Source: Triatoma infestans
Lineage: Eukaryota > Arthropoda > Insecta > Hemiptera > Reduviidae
DNA length: 64,000 nt
NCBI GenBank assembly: GCA_011037195.1
Contig: JAAEAF010002565.1
Span: forward strand, 1 to 64,000
Direction of reading: 5' to 3'
In this document: piece after piece, positions 1 through 9,857 of the stretch
How the letters are laid out: every line of letters starts with the position of its first letter
Position numbering within the stretch: the first letter of the stretch is position 1
The notes under the pieces: generated by a model
Seen by the model: only the letters and a program-made list of their open reading frames with translations
Database searches by the model: none
What the model was told of the DNA's origin: nothing
Position numbers and translations under genes: made by a program

Positions 1-75
1 ACCCACAGGCGGACATATACACAGACGGACACACGCACACGCTTACACACACACACACACACGCATATACCCACC
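1..75. repeat. CA-rich simple repeat at the window edge
   Basis: Imperfect CA-rich repeat with an uninterrupted run of CA dinucleotides near 47-62. It is cut by the window start, so its full length is unknown. Bases 76-315 hold nothing I recognise. Confidence 0.8.
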
Positions 76-315
76 CACAAACAACAAAACCAGCCACGAC
101 GATGGTGACACCTAGCGGCCGGATCAGGCGGCATCCAGTTTTGCTCATCGTTACCATGGTGATCAAACACTGAATACTACATACAGACGAAGCGACCAAG
201 TGAGCGAGATAGCTGATAAAGCATTGTGTTTAAAACTTGGGACAGAAATAGAGATAGAAATAGTGAGATATTAATTTTTGTTTTACATTCTCTTGTTATA
301 ATATAAGATGGGGCG

Positions 316-857
316 GGGGGAAAAGGAGTATTACGATCGTGTCAAAAATTTTACCAGTTGAATAAATTGTCCTAGAAAATACATGTTTCAACCAAAAAGA
401 AAATTCCCTTTTGATTTGATGTTGTGTTTTTGGTTTTTGTAATAAAACGTAGGTAACTCAAAGCTGAAAATTTTATTATTTTCAATTTTCTATAATAAGA
501 CATTCCCAATAAGAATGTCTTAAAATTGCTTAACAGTAAGTAAAATTAAATTGAATTTTTTTTTTTCTGTCATCAGATAGTTTCTCTTATATTTCTCTTT
601 GATTATTTTCTCTTCCCTTTTAAAGAGGAAGTTTTGCGATCTTGTCCGGTAAGTATGTTTTGAGTGTGATAAAAATATTATTAATAAATTTAATGTTTTT
701 GTCTGTCTGTATTTGTTTTAATCTGTGAACAAAATACTTCAAAAAAAGAAAAATCGTAGGAAGATCCAAATTTGAAATTCCATCACTACCTCGAAGGTTT
801 CGACCAAAATCCATCATCAGAGGTTAAACTTTACTGATTGTTTTTTTTTTTTTCACA
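316..857 (+). repeat. Family R interspersed repeat, degraded copy
   Basis: This stretch shares the family-R opening (an AAGGAGTATTACGATCGTGTC-like segment near 325-345) with copies near 47.96 and 53.67 kb. It also has the downstream AAAAATCGTAG segment (about 749) and the ACTTTACTG plus poly-T segment (826-853). Family R is a non-coding repeat recognised only by comparison within this window; its class is unknown. The copy appears to be interrupted near 858 by the Jockey-type remnant. Confidence 0.55.
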
Positions 858-1197
858 TTTTCTTCGTCTTTCTCTAGACAATAAAGTACAAATCTACAAC
901 ACTGCCTCTGTGGACGTACAAAATCAAAGTGTGGGGCTCAACCATGCGTTTCAATTACCTCCCGACTACAAAGCGTCCAATCCAAAATCCTTCGTAAAGT
1001 CACTAACGCTCCTTTCTATGTTTCTAACTCCATCATTCACAAAGACCGGGATCTCATTTTATCCCGATACAAAAAATTTCCATGCATCCCTTCCAGTCCA
1101 TCATAATCTTTTAATCCAAGAACTTTCTTCCCATTCCATCCCTGGAAACTCTGTCAGAAGACTGAAACGTCAGTGGCCGAGAGATCTTCTGACATAG
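858..1197 (+). pseudogene. Jockey-clade non-LTR retrotransposon, C-terminal end, frameshifted
   Basis: Three reading frames each hold a successive part of the C-terminus of a Jockey-type ORF2 (reverse transcriptase polyprotein). One frame gives an LPLWTYKIKVWGSTM segment (about 905-950). The next gives a NAPFYVSNSIIHKD segment (1005-1046). The first frame then gives NSVRRLKRQWPRDLL ending at a TAG at 1195-1197. The order and wording match the family signature LWTYG-LWG ... NAPWYVSN ... RRLKR. At least two indels break it, so it is a 5'-truncated, dead copy. The open frame 838-1197 is only partly the true frame. The clade call rests on motif recognition by eye. Confidence 0.7.
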
Positions 1198-2204
1198 TGA
1201 CAAACAAATGTAAATATGTAATTATGTAAATATGTATTGTAATGTGTAGATCTTTGGGAGAAATGATAAAAGAAATATAAATCATGATTTTAGAATTAAG
1301 TGAAATATATTATTAGTTAATATATATTAATTATTGGTTGCTATTTAGTGCAATTTCAAGATTGGGTTTTTACGAAGGTTGGATAGGAACAATAAGGAAC
1401 AGTTAGAAAGGTAGAATAACTTTCGTTGCATTAAAGGAATTTCCCTTCCTTCCATTGTTCAATGGAGAGAGGGATTATATATATGTAGGGCCTGAAATAG
1501 GTGAGGATCAGAAATTTGTAGTTAGGGGGATCTGTATATAGGAAAAAGAAGTGCTCTCCGAAATTATGTAGTAGTGACGAAGTGCGAAACCCAACCTTCA
1601 ACCAATGTTTATGTGTAAGTTAATATGTGACATAATTTTATATTAATCAAGTTTTATTGTAATGTCAAACACATTATAAGATATCGTTCTATTATTTTGA
1701 TTAAATTATATTGATATATACTTATTTTTGTATGAGTATTTGCTTATTATACCTTCTCTCCTAAATTCAGTGTGAACGCAGACCCTACGAGACCCCTTTA
1801 GAAAGAAAGTCCCTTTCTATTAATAATGAGTGATTCAAGTAATCTTAGTTAATAATTTAATATTATCAAAGTTAATTTTTGTATACCGCCCAATATATAA
1901 ATATTACAGTATATAATGTAAATATCTTTCCCCTCTCAGCCTATTAAATCTTTTCACTAAATCCTTCCTAATAATTTTCCAAAGCTCTTCTCATATATTC
2001 CCTATTTTCCGTTTATACGTACATCTCCTTCCTCGCTTATTAAAAATATTTTGGAGAGTTGTCAAGTATTTTGGACAGCTGCTCCACTCTTGTATATAGT
2101 TTCATTCATCAGATTTACTTGATACATGATTATGTAGTTGTAAATACCTAATAATAATAATAATAATTAAAAAAATAATAATTTTCTTACTGCTCCAAAG
2201 AAAC
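1198..2204. other. AT-rich stretch without a recognised gene
   Basis: No coding signal. The only structure I noticed is a short inverted pair, GAAGGTTGG near 1373 and CCAACCTTC near 1589, with adjacent GGGTTT/AAACCC, which could be the arms of an old inverted-repeat element. The first part may be the 3' untranslated region of the Jockey-type remnant. Confidence 0.4.
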
Positions 2205-2310
2205 TATTGTGGAGGAGTGAAATTTTTGAAATTGAGTTCTTACCGGGAATACAAATTTTGAGGTCGGTCCTGTGAGTCAGAAAAAGTGATTTTTAGAAAT
2301 TGATATAATG
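2205..2310 (+). repeat. Family R fragment, left part
   Basis: Matches the family-R segment TTTTGAGGTC...TGAGTCA...AAAGTGATTTT seen near 48.02 and 53.72 kb. The sequence resumes near 3487 after the minus-strand LTR element, so the LTR element appears to have inserted into this repeat. Confidence 0.55.
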
Positions 2311-2368
2311 GATGTGTTAGGTGGAGAGAATTCAGGTCTGGTTGAGGATGTAAGAAGAAGACTTGGTA

Positions 2369-2588
2369 AACACTGGTTAACTAATATATTCATTAAGTGA
2401 TACAGACTGCCTGGACTTTACAATAGAGAAATGTTATAAGGTAGACCGGTATGAAAATGACACGTAGTAATTGGATGTATTGAACTGAATTCAACTGTGT
2501 TTTTATGGACTGTCCGTCGCTATATTTATATAGCTTCTCTAACTCCAGTCCGAGAGAGTGGTTAAGCTTCTCTTCGGTTGCTGTTACA
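2369..2588 (-). repeat. LTR-B, 3' LTR of the defective element
   Basis: Minus-strand start TGTAACAGCAACC. Shares the segments CACTCTCTCGGA...GGAGT, TATAAATATAGCGACGGACAG, CATCCAATnACTACGTGTCAT and ATTTCTC(C/T)ATTGTAAAGTCCAGGC with the copies at 4761-5228. The TATA-like box lies about 60 bp inside the LTR, as expected for an LTR promoter. Confidence 0.65.
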
Positions 2589-2611
2589 TCATCCCCTCTC
2601 CTGAAGAAATT

Positions 2612-3392
2612 TTTCATCGCAAATATACAAACCTTGCAATGGTTCTGAATTCTGTATGTCCCTAAGGGCTGTTGCATAGACTTGCGCCTAATCGAGGGTT
2701 TTTGGGAGTTTTATTTCCACCTGAGCCTCGATTGAATCCGGTAAAGATTTAATAAAGGCGTCCGTTGCTAATTTGTCCACTAAATTTTGCAGGGTTAGCA
2801 ATGGGTTTTTCCTGCGCTTTAAAAAGCAATGACGTGGAAATATGCTTGATACGGTCAGAGAAAGACTCGAGCCTTTCGTTTGGATTTCGATGTAGGCTAG
2901 TTATTTGTTGTAATAGGTCTGTAGGTGTTTTATGTTTCTTGAATCTGTTGATCAGATTTTCTATCGCCGTCTGATAGTTTAAAGGGACATTAGTATTTGC
3001 ACACTGATTTTTAAACGTATCGAAATAAATTTTTGACCAGTTAATTTGAGTATTAAAATTTCCAATTTGTCCGCTCCAGACAAACCAACTTAATAATTAC
3101 AGGACACTGTAATTATTAAATTGGTCCATAAAGCTCGTAATATCGCTGTTGTGTGAACCATAGAAAATAGGTAAATTATTTATATTTGTAGATTTCTAAT
3201 ATTCACGGGATTTGCCGTATTGCACTTATTTAAAAGATACATGATTGCCTCATCGGCAGTTTTTTGTTGACCATCAATTGTATATGTTGCCATTTTATTG
3301 ACTTTTGATAAACGTTCTTTCAAAACTAATAAATTACCGCCTATTGGGAGATTGTGTTGTTTTAATATGTTGATGATATCGGCTCTTTTCAT
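2612..3392 (-). pseudogene. gag-like remnant of the LTR-B element
   Basis: The minus strand opens with an ATG at 3392 and a 70-residue frame whose N-terminal 30 residues (ADIINILKQHNLPIGG...LKERL) look like a SAP-type helix-extended-loop-helix. After a stop, other frames continue with gag-like text such as LLQQITSLHRNPNERL and DAFIKSLPDSIEAQVE, typical of the retrotransposon gag domain of BEL/Gypsy-type elements. Several stops and frameshifts make it non-functional. The superfamily cannot be settled without pol. Confidence 0.6.
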
Positions 3393-3486
3393 AAACGAAA
3401 AAAGTCGATAAGGTACAAAAGAATTAAATTTAAGAATAAGTGAGCTTCTCTTTGGTTGCTGTTACATTGATCTCCATGGGTCTTGT

Positions 3487-3720
3487 ATGGCCAACATAAC
3501 TCAAAAACGGAAAATTGCTGGGAACTCGAAGGAAACTTTGTATTTCATTTACTGTCTAACAGGAAACTCGACAATAAGGTTTCGGCCAAAATCGGTTGAA
3601 CCGACGTACCCCACATTACTAAGTAGATTTTTCAGTTTGTTTTTTTTGCTATTTACTCAAAAATTGCTCCAAAGATTTTCGTTAAATTTATATAGTGTCC
3701 CAAGATATGGATAACGACAT
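3487..3720 (+). repeat. Family R fragment, right part
   Basis: Continues the family-R copy interrupted at about 2310. It has the ACATAACTCAAAAACGGAAAAT segment, the TTTTTCAGTTTGTTTT segment and the TACTCAAAAATTGCTCCAAAGATTTTCG segment that recur in the family-R copies at 24.4, 48.1 and 53.8 kb. Confidence 0.6.
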
Positions 3721-4760
3721 TTTCTCGGAAACTAAGATAGCTAGAAAAAAACTGAAAAATACGTGTCCCCATAGTTTTTTTTATGAAAACCAAATTTAAT
3801 TTGCAAATTTGTTTTAGTGTTTCGAGAAGCGAGATACAGGCACCAACTTCATTTTTTCAAATGAGGAGGTATGGTTTTTATTTAAGAAATAGATTCCTCT
3901 GTTTCTTGTAAGAAAAATTTACTTGGACGGATTTTTCTGTGAGCGATATTTTACAAGTTATGAATGAAAACATGATTCCTATTAGAAATTTCAAAATGAT
4001 ATTATAACGGTTTTTTTTATTGAATAAGAAGAAAGCACTATGTGTGCGCCGTGCCCAAAAGCATAATAATATGTACAACTCAAGGGTGGCCAGCATATGG
4101 TCCCCATCGTATATAATAAATAAACAATACCAATAAAAATAATAGCAAAAGTGGTGAAATTTGACTATTATTTTTATTGAATTAATGCAGAACGAGAGTG
4201 GATTCGAAATCTTTTTACAATCAATGCTATAATGAAATACAATTAATTTTTTAATGAAACATTCATTTTTAGAAAAAAGTATTTCATGAAGATTTTGGTG
4301 AATTTTAATCGTAACAATCAAATATCGCTTCAGTAAGTGTACGGTGCAGCCACAAAATAATATTAATAATAATTATAATACGCTATTAGAATTCCAGTTT
4401 GGAAAAAAATTCTGCTGTCAAACACTCAAAACGTCTTTCTTTTATAGGAAGTTTACACAGTTACAAAATTATAACTTTTCTTCCAAACTTATAATTCATA
4501 CATTAATTGTCTTGAAAATTATATGAATACGATAAACTAAATTTAATAAAAATCCATTTTTTTGCGGAAAGTAAAGACCACAATTCCCCAGAAACCCCTT
4601 AAATAAACTTTCTTAGAAAAACAAGTTCAAACAGAAGTATTTATAATACGTCTCTATATTTGTAGTTAGTATTACAATAGATTTCAGAAGGAGAGAAATT
4701 AGTGAGTAAGTATAACGGATGTGTAATTTGTCTGGTTGATGAAATGAGATTGACTTTATT
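3721..4760. other. AT-rich stretch; only LTR-B flank recognised
   Basis: No credible gene. Open frames here (for example minus-strand 3878-4321) are AT-driven and low complexity. From about 4680 the sequence resembles the region flanking other LTR-B copies (GAAGGAGAGAAATT near 4687 and 13756), so the LTR-B unit may extend left to about 4680. Confidence 0.4.
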
Positions 4761-5007
4761 AACACTGGTTAACTAATATATTAATTAAGAGACACAGTCG
4801 CCTGTACTTTACAATGGAGAAATGTTTTAAGGTAGAGTGGTAAATGGGTAATGACACGTAGTGATTGGATGTAATGAACTGTCCTCGACTGTATCGAACT
4901 GTCTTATATTTATACAGTTTTTCCCTCTCCAATCCGAGAGAGTGCTTGAGTTTGTTTCTCTTCTCTTACTGTCTTTGGTTGCTGATCTCTCTTTAGTTGC
5001 TGTTACA
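4761..5007 (-). repeat. LTR-B copy 2
   Basis: Minus-strand start TGTAACAGCAACT at 5007, TATA-like box (plus-strand ATATTTATACAG near 4908-4919), and an end sharing TTAGTTAACCAGTGTT with the 3' LTR at 2369. It abuts the next copy at 5011, so the two are tandem. No internal coding region lies between them. Confidence 0.65.
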
Positions 5008-5010
5008 TCA

Positions 5011-5228
5011 AATTAAGAGACACAGACCGCCTGGACTTTACAATGGAGAAATGTTTCAAGGTAGAGTGGTAAATGGGTAATGACACGTAGTGATTGGATG
5101 TATTGAACTGTCTTCCCATGGTCTGTCCGTCGCTATATTTATACAATTTCTCCCACTCCAATCCGAGAGATGCTTGAGTTTCTTTCTCTTCTCTTACTGT
5201 CTTTGGTGCTGATCTCTCGTTGCTTACA
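5011..5228 (-). repeat. LTR-B copy 3, tandem to copy 2
   Basis: Near-identical to copy 2 over most of its length, with the same GTAAAGTCCAGGCGGTCTGTGTCTCTTAATT end and the TATAAATATAGCGACGGACAG promoter-like segment found also in the 2369-2588 LTR. The minus-strand start is TGTAAGCAACG, differing slightly from copy 2. Confidence 0.6.
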
Positions 5229-5284
5229 GGAAGGGTTTTTAAGAAATAAGCTAGAATGAATGCTGGACACTATAATATAATAAA

Positions 5285-5540
5285 ATAGAGACACTGGCAG
5301 GACTTTACACGTAAATAGAAATTAGAGATTTAGACTGAGTAAAGAGAAGGGTAGTAGTTGGTTGCTGACGCATGGTAACTGTTGTATAAACTGTTCTAAT
5401 GGTTGTCCCTTGTAGGGCTAGCGCAGTTGTATATAAACACAGTCTCCCACTCTAGTCAAGCCTAAGCAGTGAGTGAGACTCTCAATTTTGTGTGTGTCTC
5501 TCTCTTACTGCTTTAGATTCCTCCCTTCGGATCCAATTAC
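5285..5540 (-). repeat. LTR-B related copy 4 (divergent subfamily)
   Basis: Minus-strand start near GTAATTGGATCCGAAGG, an AGAGAGAGAC-rich segment, TTTATATACAACTGCGCTAGCCCTACA, CAGCAACCAACT and a GTAAAGTCCTGCCAG end. It is closest to the copies at 13804-14074 and 22836-23098, forming a subfamily with a GGATCC-containing start. Confidence 0.6.
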
Positions 5541-5685
5541 TAAATGAAATCCATCGGTATCATTATGTAGAAAATCACAGAATATTGATGAAACTATTCA
5601 GTAAACACATACTTCCTGTCAACCGAATTTTCTTCAAACATTGAATTATTTTGGCAACATATTTAATTCCAATTAATATTGTTTA

Positions 5686-5786
5686 GATGACACAGTATTG
5701 TATAATAAATTAAAATAGAATTTTAGAGGCAGCATGATGACACAGTATTCTATAATAAATTAAAATAGCATTTTAGAGGCAAGCAT
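5686..5786. repeat. Two-copy 50-bp tandem duplication
   Basis: A 50-bp unit starting GATGACACAGTATT is present twice in direct tandem (5686-5735 and 5736-5786), differing at only a few bases. No coding role is visible. Confidence 0.85.
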
Positions 5787-6296
5787 AATCCTGCTCCTCC
5801 CCTAAAAAACGCTCTTAAATGAATTATTTCTGAAAAATGTTTCAAATAAATGTTGTAACTCATTATATGTGTAGGTGGTACATCACTTTCAAAGAAAATT
5901 TGTATTGCCGTTTTGTAGAAAATCGCAAAAACGGAAACGGAAAAATGATACCTGAAGGATTATCTCAACTTGGAAAACAGTTGCATAATAAAGCCAAAGA
6001 TCTTCCTTTTATCAGCCTCTGTAGCCAAGCTCCCCAGCTCCAGACACACCAGCTTCATTCTGTCTGAAGCCATCACCTGAACTTTAGTTTTTTTATTTTT
6101 TAAACTAATGCTCTTCCTTTTAAACATCCTTGTAGAGAAGTTAACAAGGGAATATTTCATTGAATAATGAACAAAACCATTGAATCAAATTTCAATTAAT
6201 TACAAAATCTAGATTCTGAAGGTGGGATGGATATATGTGTATATCTGCAAGGTAAAGACAACTAGGAATATTTAAGGAAATATTAAAGAAAAACTT

Positions 6297-6331
<35 letters not shown>

Positions 6332-6943
6332 ACCCGTGGATCTTTACTTGTGACTTAAGTTGTCTCAACTATTAGTTTTGACCTTTCTATACCTAGATGA
6401 TCCTATAAGTTTTATTAATAACAAAAGGCACATCTACGTATAAATCATTTGAATCAGAAGAATTGTGATGCAGCTGTAAGTGTGATTTGAATCTGAGATG
6501 GTATTTCACAAATAGATCGTTTAGCATCAAGATTGTAATTGTGTGCAAGGAAGACCATTCTTAAATATCATATTTATTTTTCGACTCAATCCCTGAGAGT
6601 AATATTCGCTTATTAAGGGTTAGAGAAAAAAAAACAAACAAATTAACATCTGTAGGTCAATATTGGTACCATAAAGTTTTTAAATGAAACTCTCAAAGCC
6701 ATATTTAATATAAAGAGAACTCTACACAAACTATATTCCACCAGACAAAACAAAATGAAAATACATTCTCTATTCTCCAGAGAAATACCACACTACCAGT
6801 TTGTGGTCACGTTTCTTCTTCCTTTTCCCCTTTTAGTTTTCCAAAACTAAACTTCTAGTTTTTCATTAATAAAATATATGAAAACAAAATCTCTTTTCTA
6901 ATAAATAAAATAAAATAACAAAGGTAATTATTGTTGTAATAAA
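5787..6943. repeat. AT-rich stretch with a TA dinucleotide repeat
   Basis: A pure TA run spans about 6300-6329. The rest is AT-rich without recognisable coding or mobile-element signal. The opposing open frames near 5837-6160 overlap each other and show no family similarity that I recognise. Confidence 0.55.
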
Positions 6944-7480
6944 GATTAAAAAAAAAAAAAAAAAATCTGGAGTGAAACACTCACACAATTGCTCAACACT
7001 GAATTCGATACAATTGGTTAATAACATTAACCAATTTCCTTTAAACTTTAAATATTTATTCAGTTGTCTTAAGATAATAATAGAGATGCTGGAGATAAGA
7101 TGTACCTACCCTTGGCAGATAGCACTTGAAAGATTATATTGTAGTTTAGAAGAAGACTAACAAGCCCTACCTGCAATTACATTCGTAATCTAAAACCGCA
7201 GAATCCACAAAGCTCCAAAAACCAACTTGTCACGCAAAATGTTTCAAATAAATTGATTGGTTTATTATCTATACTGTTAGCATTTTAATGTTCAAAGAAA
7301 ATGGCTATTTAGAAGTACCCATTTTACCGAGAAAATACTATTTAGTAACTTGTTTACTATAATATATTTAGTAAAAGTTACTATAAATATATTTAGAAAC
7401 TTGTTTAAGTCAGTCGTACTTCCCGTTTCCCACTTTACTGACCAATCGTACTAACCAATTTTTTTCAAATTTGGAATTCT
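6944..7480 (-). repeat. Family R copy, minus orientation
   Basis: Starts with poly-A followed by TCTGGAGTGAAACACTCACACAA (the reverse complement of the family-R 3' terminus) and includes reverse-oriented body segments near 7415-7480 (GTACTTCCCGTTTCCCACTTTACTG; TTTTTTTCAAATTTGGAATTCT). Its class is unknown. Confidence 0.6.
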
Positions 7481-8039
7481 CTGTTTGTCTGTCACTCTCA
7501 TTCTCCATCACCCGCCCTAAAGGGATTTGGTCTTGCTCAATCAGCATTTTAAATTCTAGCAACGCTTTTATACTTTTTTTTTTTTTGGCCCATGCTCTCA
7601 CAGATTTGAAATAATTGTTCCACAAGCGTTGCATAAAAAAAAAAAGATTATAATATATTATATATTTAGACCCCGCTTCATCATATCCAGACGAGGCTTC
7701 TTCGCAGGAATTATCTCATCCTCTTCCAAGTTGATGGGACTTGGTGGAGCAGTTGACATACATTTTGGACGTTCTGAATCTTGACTGTCTTCACAAATAC
7801 AATTTTTTGCTCGACATTTTAAATTTATAAAGAAATTGGTATTATATTGTGTTTTAAATAATATAAATGTACTGTTTGCAATATAAACACGTCTTCAAAA
7901 ATTATCTTCATGCATAACTGGACGGCAGGCGGTAGGGTGGCGGAAGAACACACAATCAACCATCTTGCAATGACGACGACTAGTGAAGTAGTAGGAGAGA
8001 GTGCTAAATTTTGCGTATGCTCCCTCTACCTCAGTGTTA
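7481..8039. other. No recognised feature
   Basis: AT-rich DNA without convincing coding or repeat similarity. A short minus-strand frame (7410-7634) begins inside it but overlaps family-R sequence and is not supported as a gene. Confidence 0.4.
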
Positions 8040-8109
8040 CATCAGCTCTCTCGATTTGTCGTCATCGCTGCAAGGTGTTGATTGTTATTTGCAATTACTC
8101 TTTTATTGT

Positions 8110-8248
8110 TTTTCGAAAAACGCATCCTGAAGATGGGCGAACGCCCGAAACCGGACGATGACCACAAAATGAAGCCGGCTATGACGGAAAATGTCTCTGA
8201 TGCTTTCCAGCTCTGCGGAACCAACCAGCACCACAACATTTGTGATGA
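8110..8248 (+). repeat. Hammerhead-core repeat, copy A (H unit)
   Basis: About 140 bp shared with copies at 12.7, 20.0 and 20.2 kb: ACGCATCCTGAAGATGGGCG at 8120, then GATGACCACAAAATGAAGC, and a tail GTCTCTGATGCTTTCCAGCTCTGCGGAACCAACC...CACCACAACA. The first part folds into a hammerhead-like core (separate entry). No coding content. Confidence 0.75.
8123..8160 (+). ncRNA. Hammerhead-like ribozyme core, copy A (mutated)
   Basis: The layout fits a minimal type I hammerhead: stem I CATC (8123-8126) with GATG (8157-8160), conserved CTGAAGA (CUGANGA, 8127-8133), stem II GGGC/GCCC with loop GAAC (8135-8146), GAAA (8147-8150), and a tiny stem III C-cg-G (8151-8154). The expected U of the UH cleavage dinucleotide is A here (GAC instead of GUC at 8154-8156), so this copy should be inactive. 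The call comes from manual folding and the known CUGANGA/GAAA consensus; no covariance search was run. Confidence 0.5.
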
Positions 8249-8260
8249 TCTTCTGCGTCC

Positions 8261-9136
8261 TCGTCGCCGTTGCTAGTAACCGGTCAATTCTTGCCCGAGC
8301 TATAAGGATACTAAGCAAAAGAATTACTGAAGGGTATACTAGTACCAATTCTTTTTTTCAGAGCGAGGGCGTGGCTCAAAGCCTTTGTAAATAGTGTAAT
8401 TATACTATTTTAAATATAGTAAATTTTAATTTTTGTTATTTTATTGTTTTATTGAATACGAAGAATAATAGAATGTATCAGTTGGACGGATGGAGGATTC
8501 GAGTGAAACTTTCGGGAAGAATGCATTTATCGATGATGCTTTCCCTTCAAAACCCAGTTGTTATCTAAACAAAGAGGAAGCCGAAAGTAATGGCACCCAC
8601 ACAGCACAAAACTGTAGGAGACGGAGACGAGAGTTCTCAAGAAGGTGTTACAGAAGAGCATCCCGCAACAGGAAATATGTGCCCTATTGGCCAGCAATCC
8701 TATAAGAACGTTCAGGGATTGAATTCGTGGCAAAAAGGCACCCTAAAGAAGCAAACGAGATTAAAGTCAGATCGCTTGTTAAAACTCAGCCTATCAGTGA
8801 ACAAAAGCACTCTGTAAATCAGGACATGAAATTTTTACAAAGTGGACAACTAATTCAAAGATATTCTTAAAAGCCCATTCGCTGAGAATGAATTCGATCT
8901 TTTAATAACTAAGTTCCTTCAAAATCTCAAAATTGGAAACCAAACTCTTCCAGGCCCAAAAAATTCGGCTGCACATTTCTACCAATTACATGGGAAGAAG
9001 AAACTGGAAATAAAGAGCAACGTTGTGAGTAAAGTGTCGTACCCAAAAAGATCCCTTAAAACGGCAAGGCAAAGAAGATGTAGTGGAATCACTTATCGGA
9101 TGTATCGGATGATCAGATCCCACCGCTGCCACCAGA
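8261..9136. other. Unrecognised stretch with a coding-like, less AT-rich patch
   Basis: Bases about 8490-9130 are less AT-rich and carry overlapping frames on the plus strand (for example 8490-8705 and 8590-8817) that look like a decayed coding region, but I cannot assign them to a family. They might be part of the internal region of an element associated with the solo LTR that starts at 9137, or a host exon remnant. Confidence 0.3.
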
Positions 9137-9857
9137 TGTAGTGGAATCAATTGTCGTGATTCCTGAAGTATGAAGTTAGATGTCTTGAAGAGGGATTTAT
9201 TAGGCGGAAGTTAGTTTAGAGAATTACTAACACTGAATTTATAAAAATAGAATATATTTTAACAATAATTTGAACGGGCCTAATGGTAACTACAATTAAT
9301 ATGATTTGATAAAGTAAATAAATAATTTTAAGAGTTAAATAACAAATAATTTAAAATGATTATAATAAATAAACTAATATGCACAACTATGAAAAATAAT
9401 TATAAGTTAAAACTTTGTATAGGGACGCGCTCGGAACTCAAGTATAACTGCTGCTCTAAAATGATACTGATATAATGATGTGGCTACTCGTATAATGATG
9501 AATGATATAATGATATAATGATCCCCTCTTCCAGTGGGCGAAGTTTATATTAGTCTTACTCACACACTGTCAAGTGTGTAAGTAAGTTCTCACACTAAGA
9601 TATCTCTAGTAGCATGCGACCTTGAGCGACTTTGGTTAAGTTGGCGACCAGTGATTCAGGTCAGTGGCCAGATTTGGTCGCCCATCGGCGACTTTCAAAG
9701 ACCAGGTGGCTTCTGTTTAACAGACAGGGCTTTATCGGTGCTTGTCTTTGATACCTTGTATTGGAAAGACAGCAGCCGGCTGTGGGGCCAGTAGTTATAA
9801 ATTATTCTTTCCTTTTGTTATATTTTGTGAAGGCTTTGACATTGTTATGTCATTACA
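9137..9857. mobile_element. Solo LTR, family A copy 1
   Basis: Begins TGTAGTGGAATC and ends GTCATTACA, with near-identical 4-bp flanks CAGA (9133-9136) and AAGA (9858-9861). It shares GATGTCTTGAAGAGG, ATATTTTAACAATAATTT, TAGGGACGCGCTC, CATCCCCTCTTCC and CCAGGTGGCTTCTGT segments with the LTRs at 27254 and 33391. Length is 721 bp versus 744 and 705. A TATA-like TTTATATTAG lies near 9545. No internal retroviral genes adjoin it, which suggests LTR-LTR recombination. Confidence 0.75.

Larger units (their letters stand above)
2369..3466 (-). mobile_element. Defective LTR retrotransposon (LTR-B) with gag remnant
   Basis: Read on the minus strand: a short LTR 5' remnant starting TGTAACAGCAACC (3466 down to about 3440), a leader, a gag-like region (3392 down to about 2612), then a longer LTR starting again with TGTAACAGCAACC at 2588 and running to about 2369. 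The 3' LTR carries a TATA-like box (plus-strand 2520-2532). No pol region is present; gag joins the 3' LTR directly, so this is an internally deleted copy. Related LTRs occur at 4761-5540, 13804-14074 and 22836-23098. The outer boundaries are approximate, because similarity to the 4.7-kb copy continues to about 2310. Confidence 0.65.

Noticed and set aside
3878..4321. 147-codon minus-strand frame as a membrane protein gene
   Set aside because: The hydrophobic look comes from AT-rich codons; no homology is recognised and no supporting context exists.
5686..5786. CRISPR-like array
   Set aside because: Only two directly abutting 50-bp units without spacers in a eukaryotic sequence; a simple tandem duplication.
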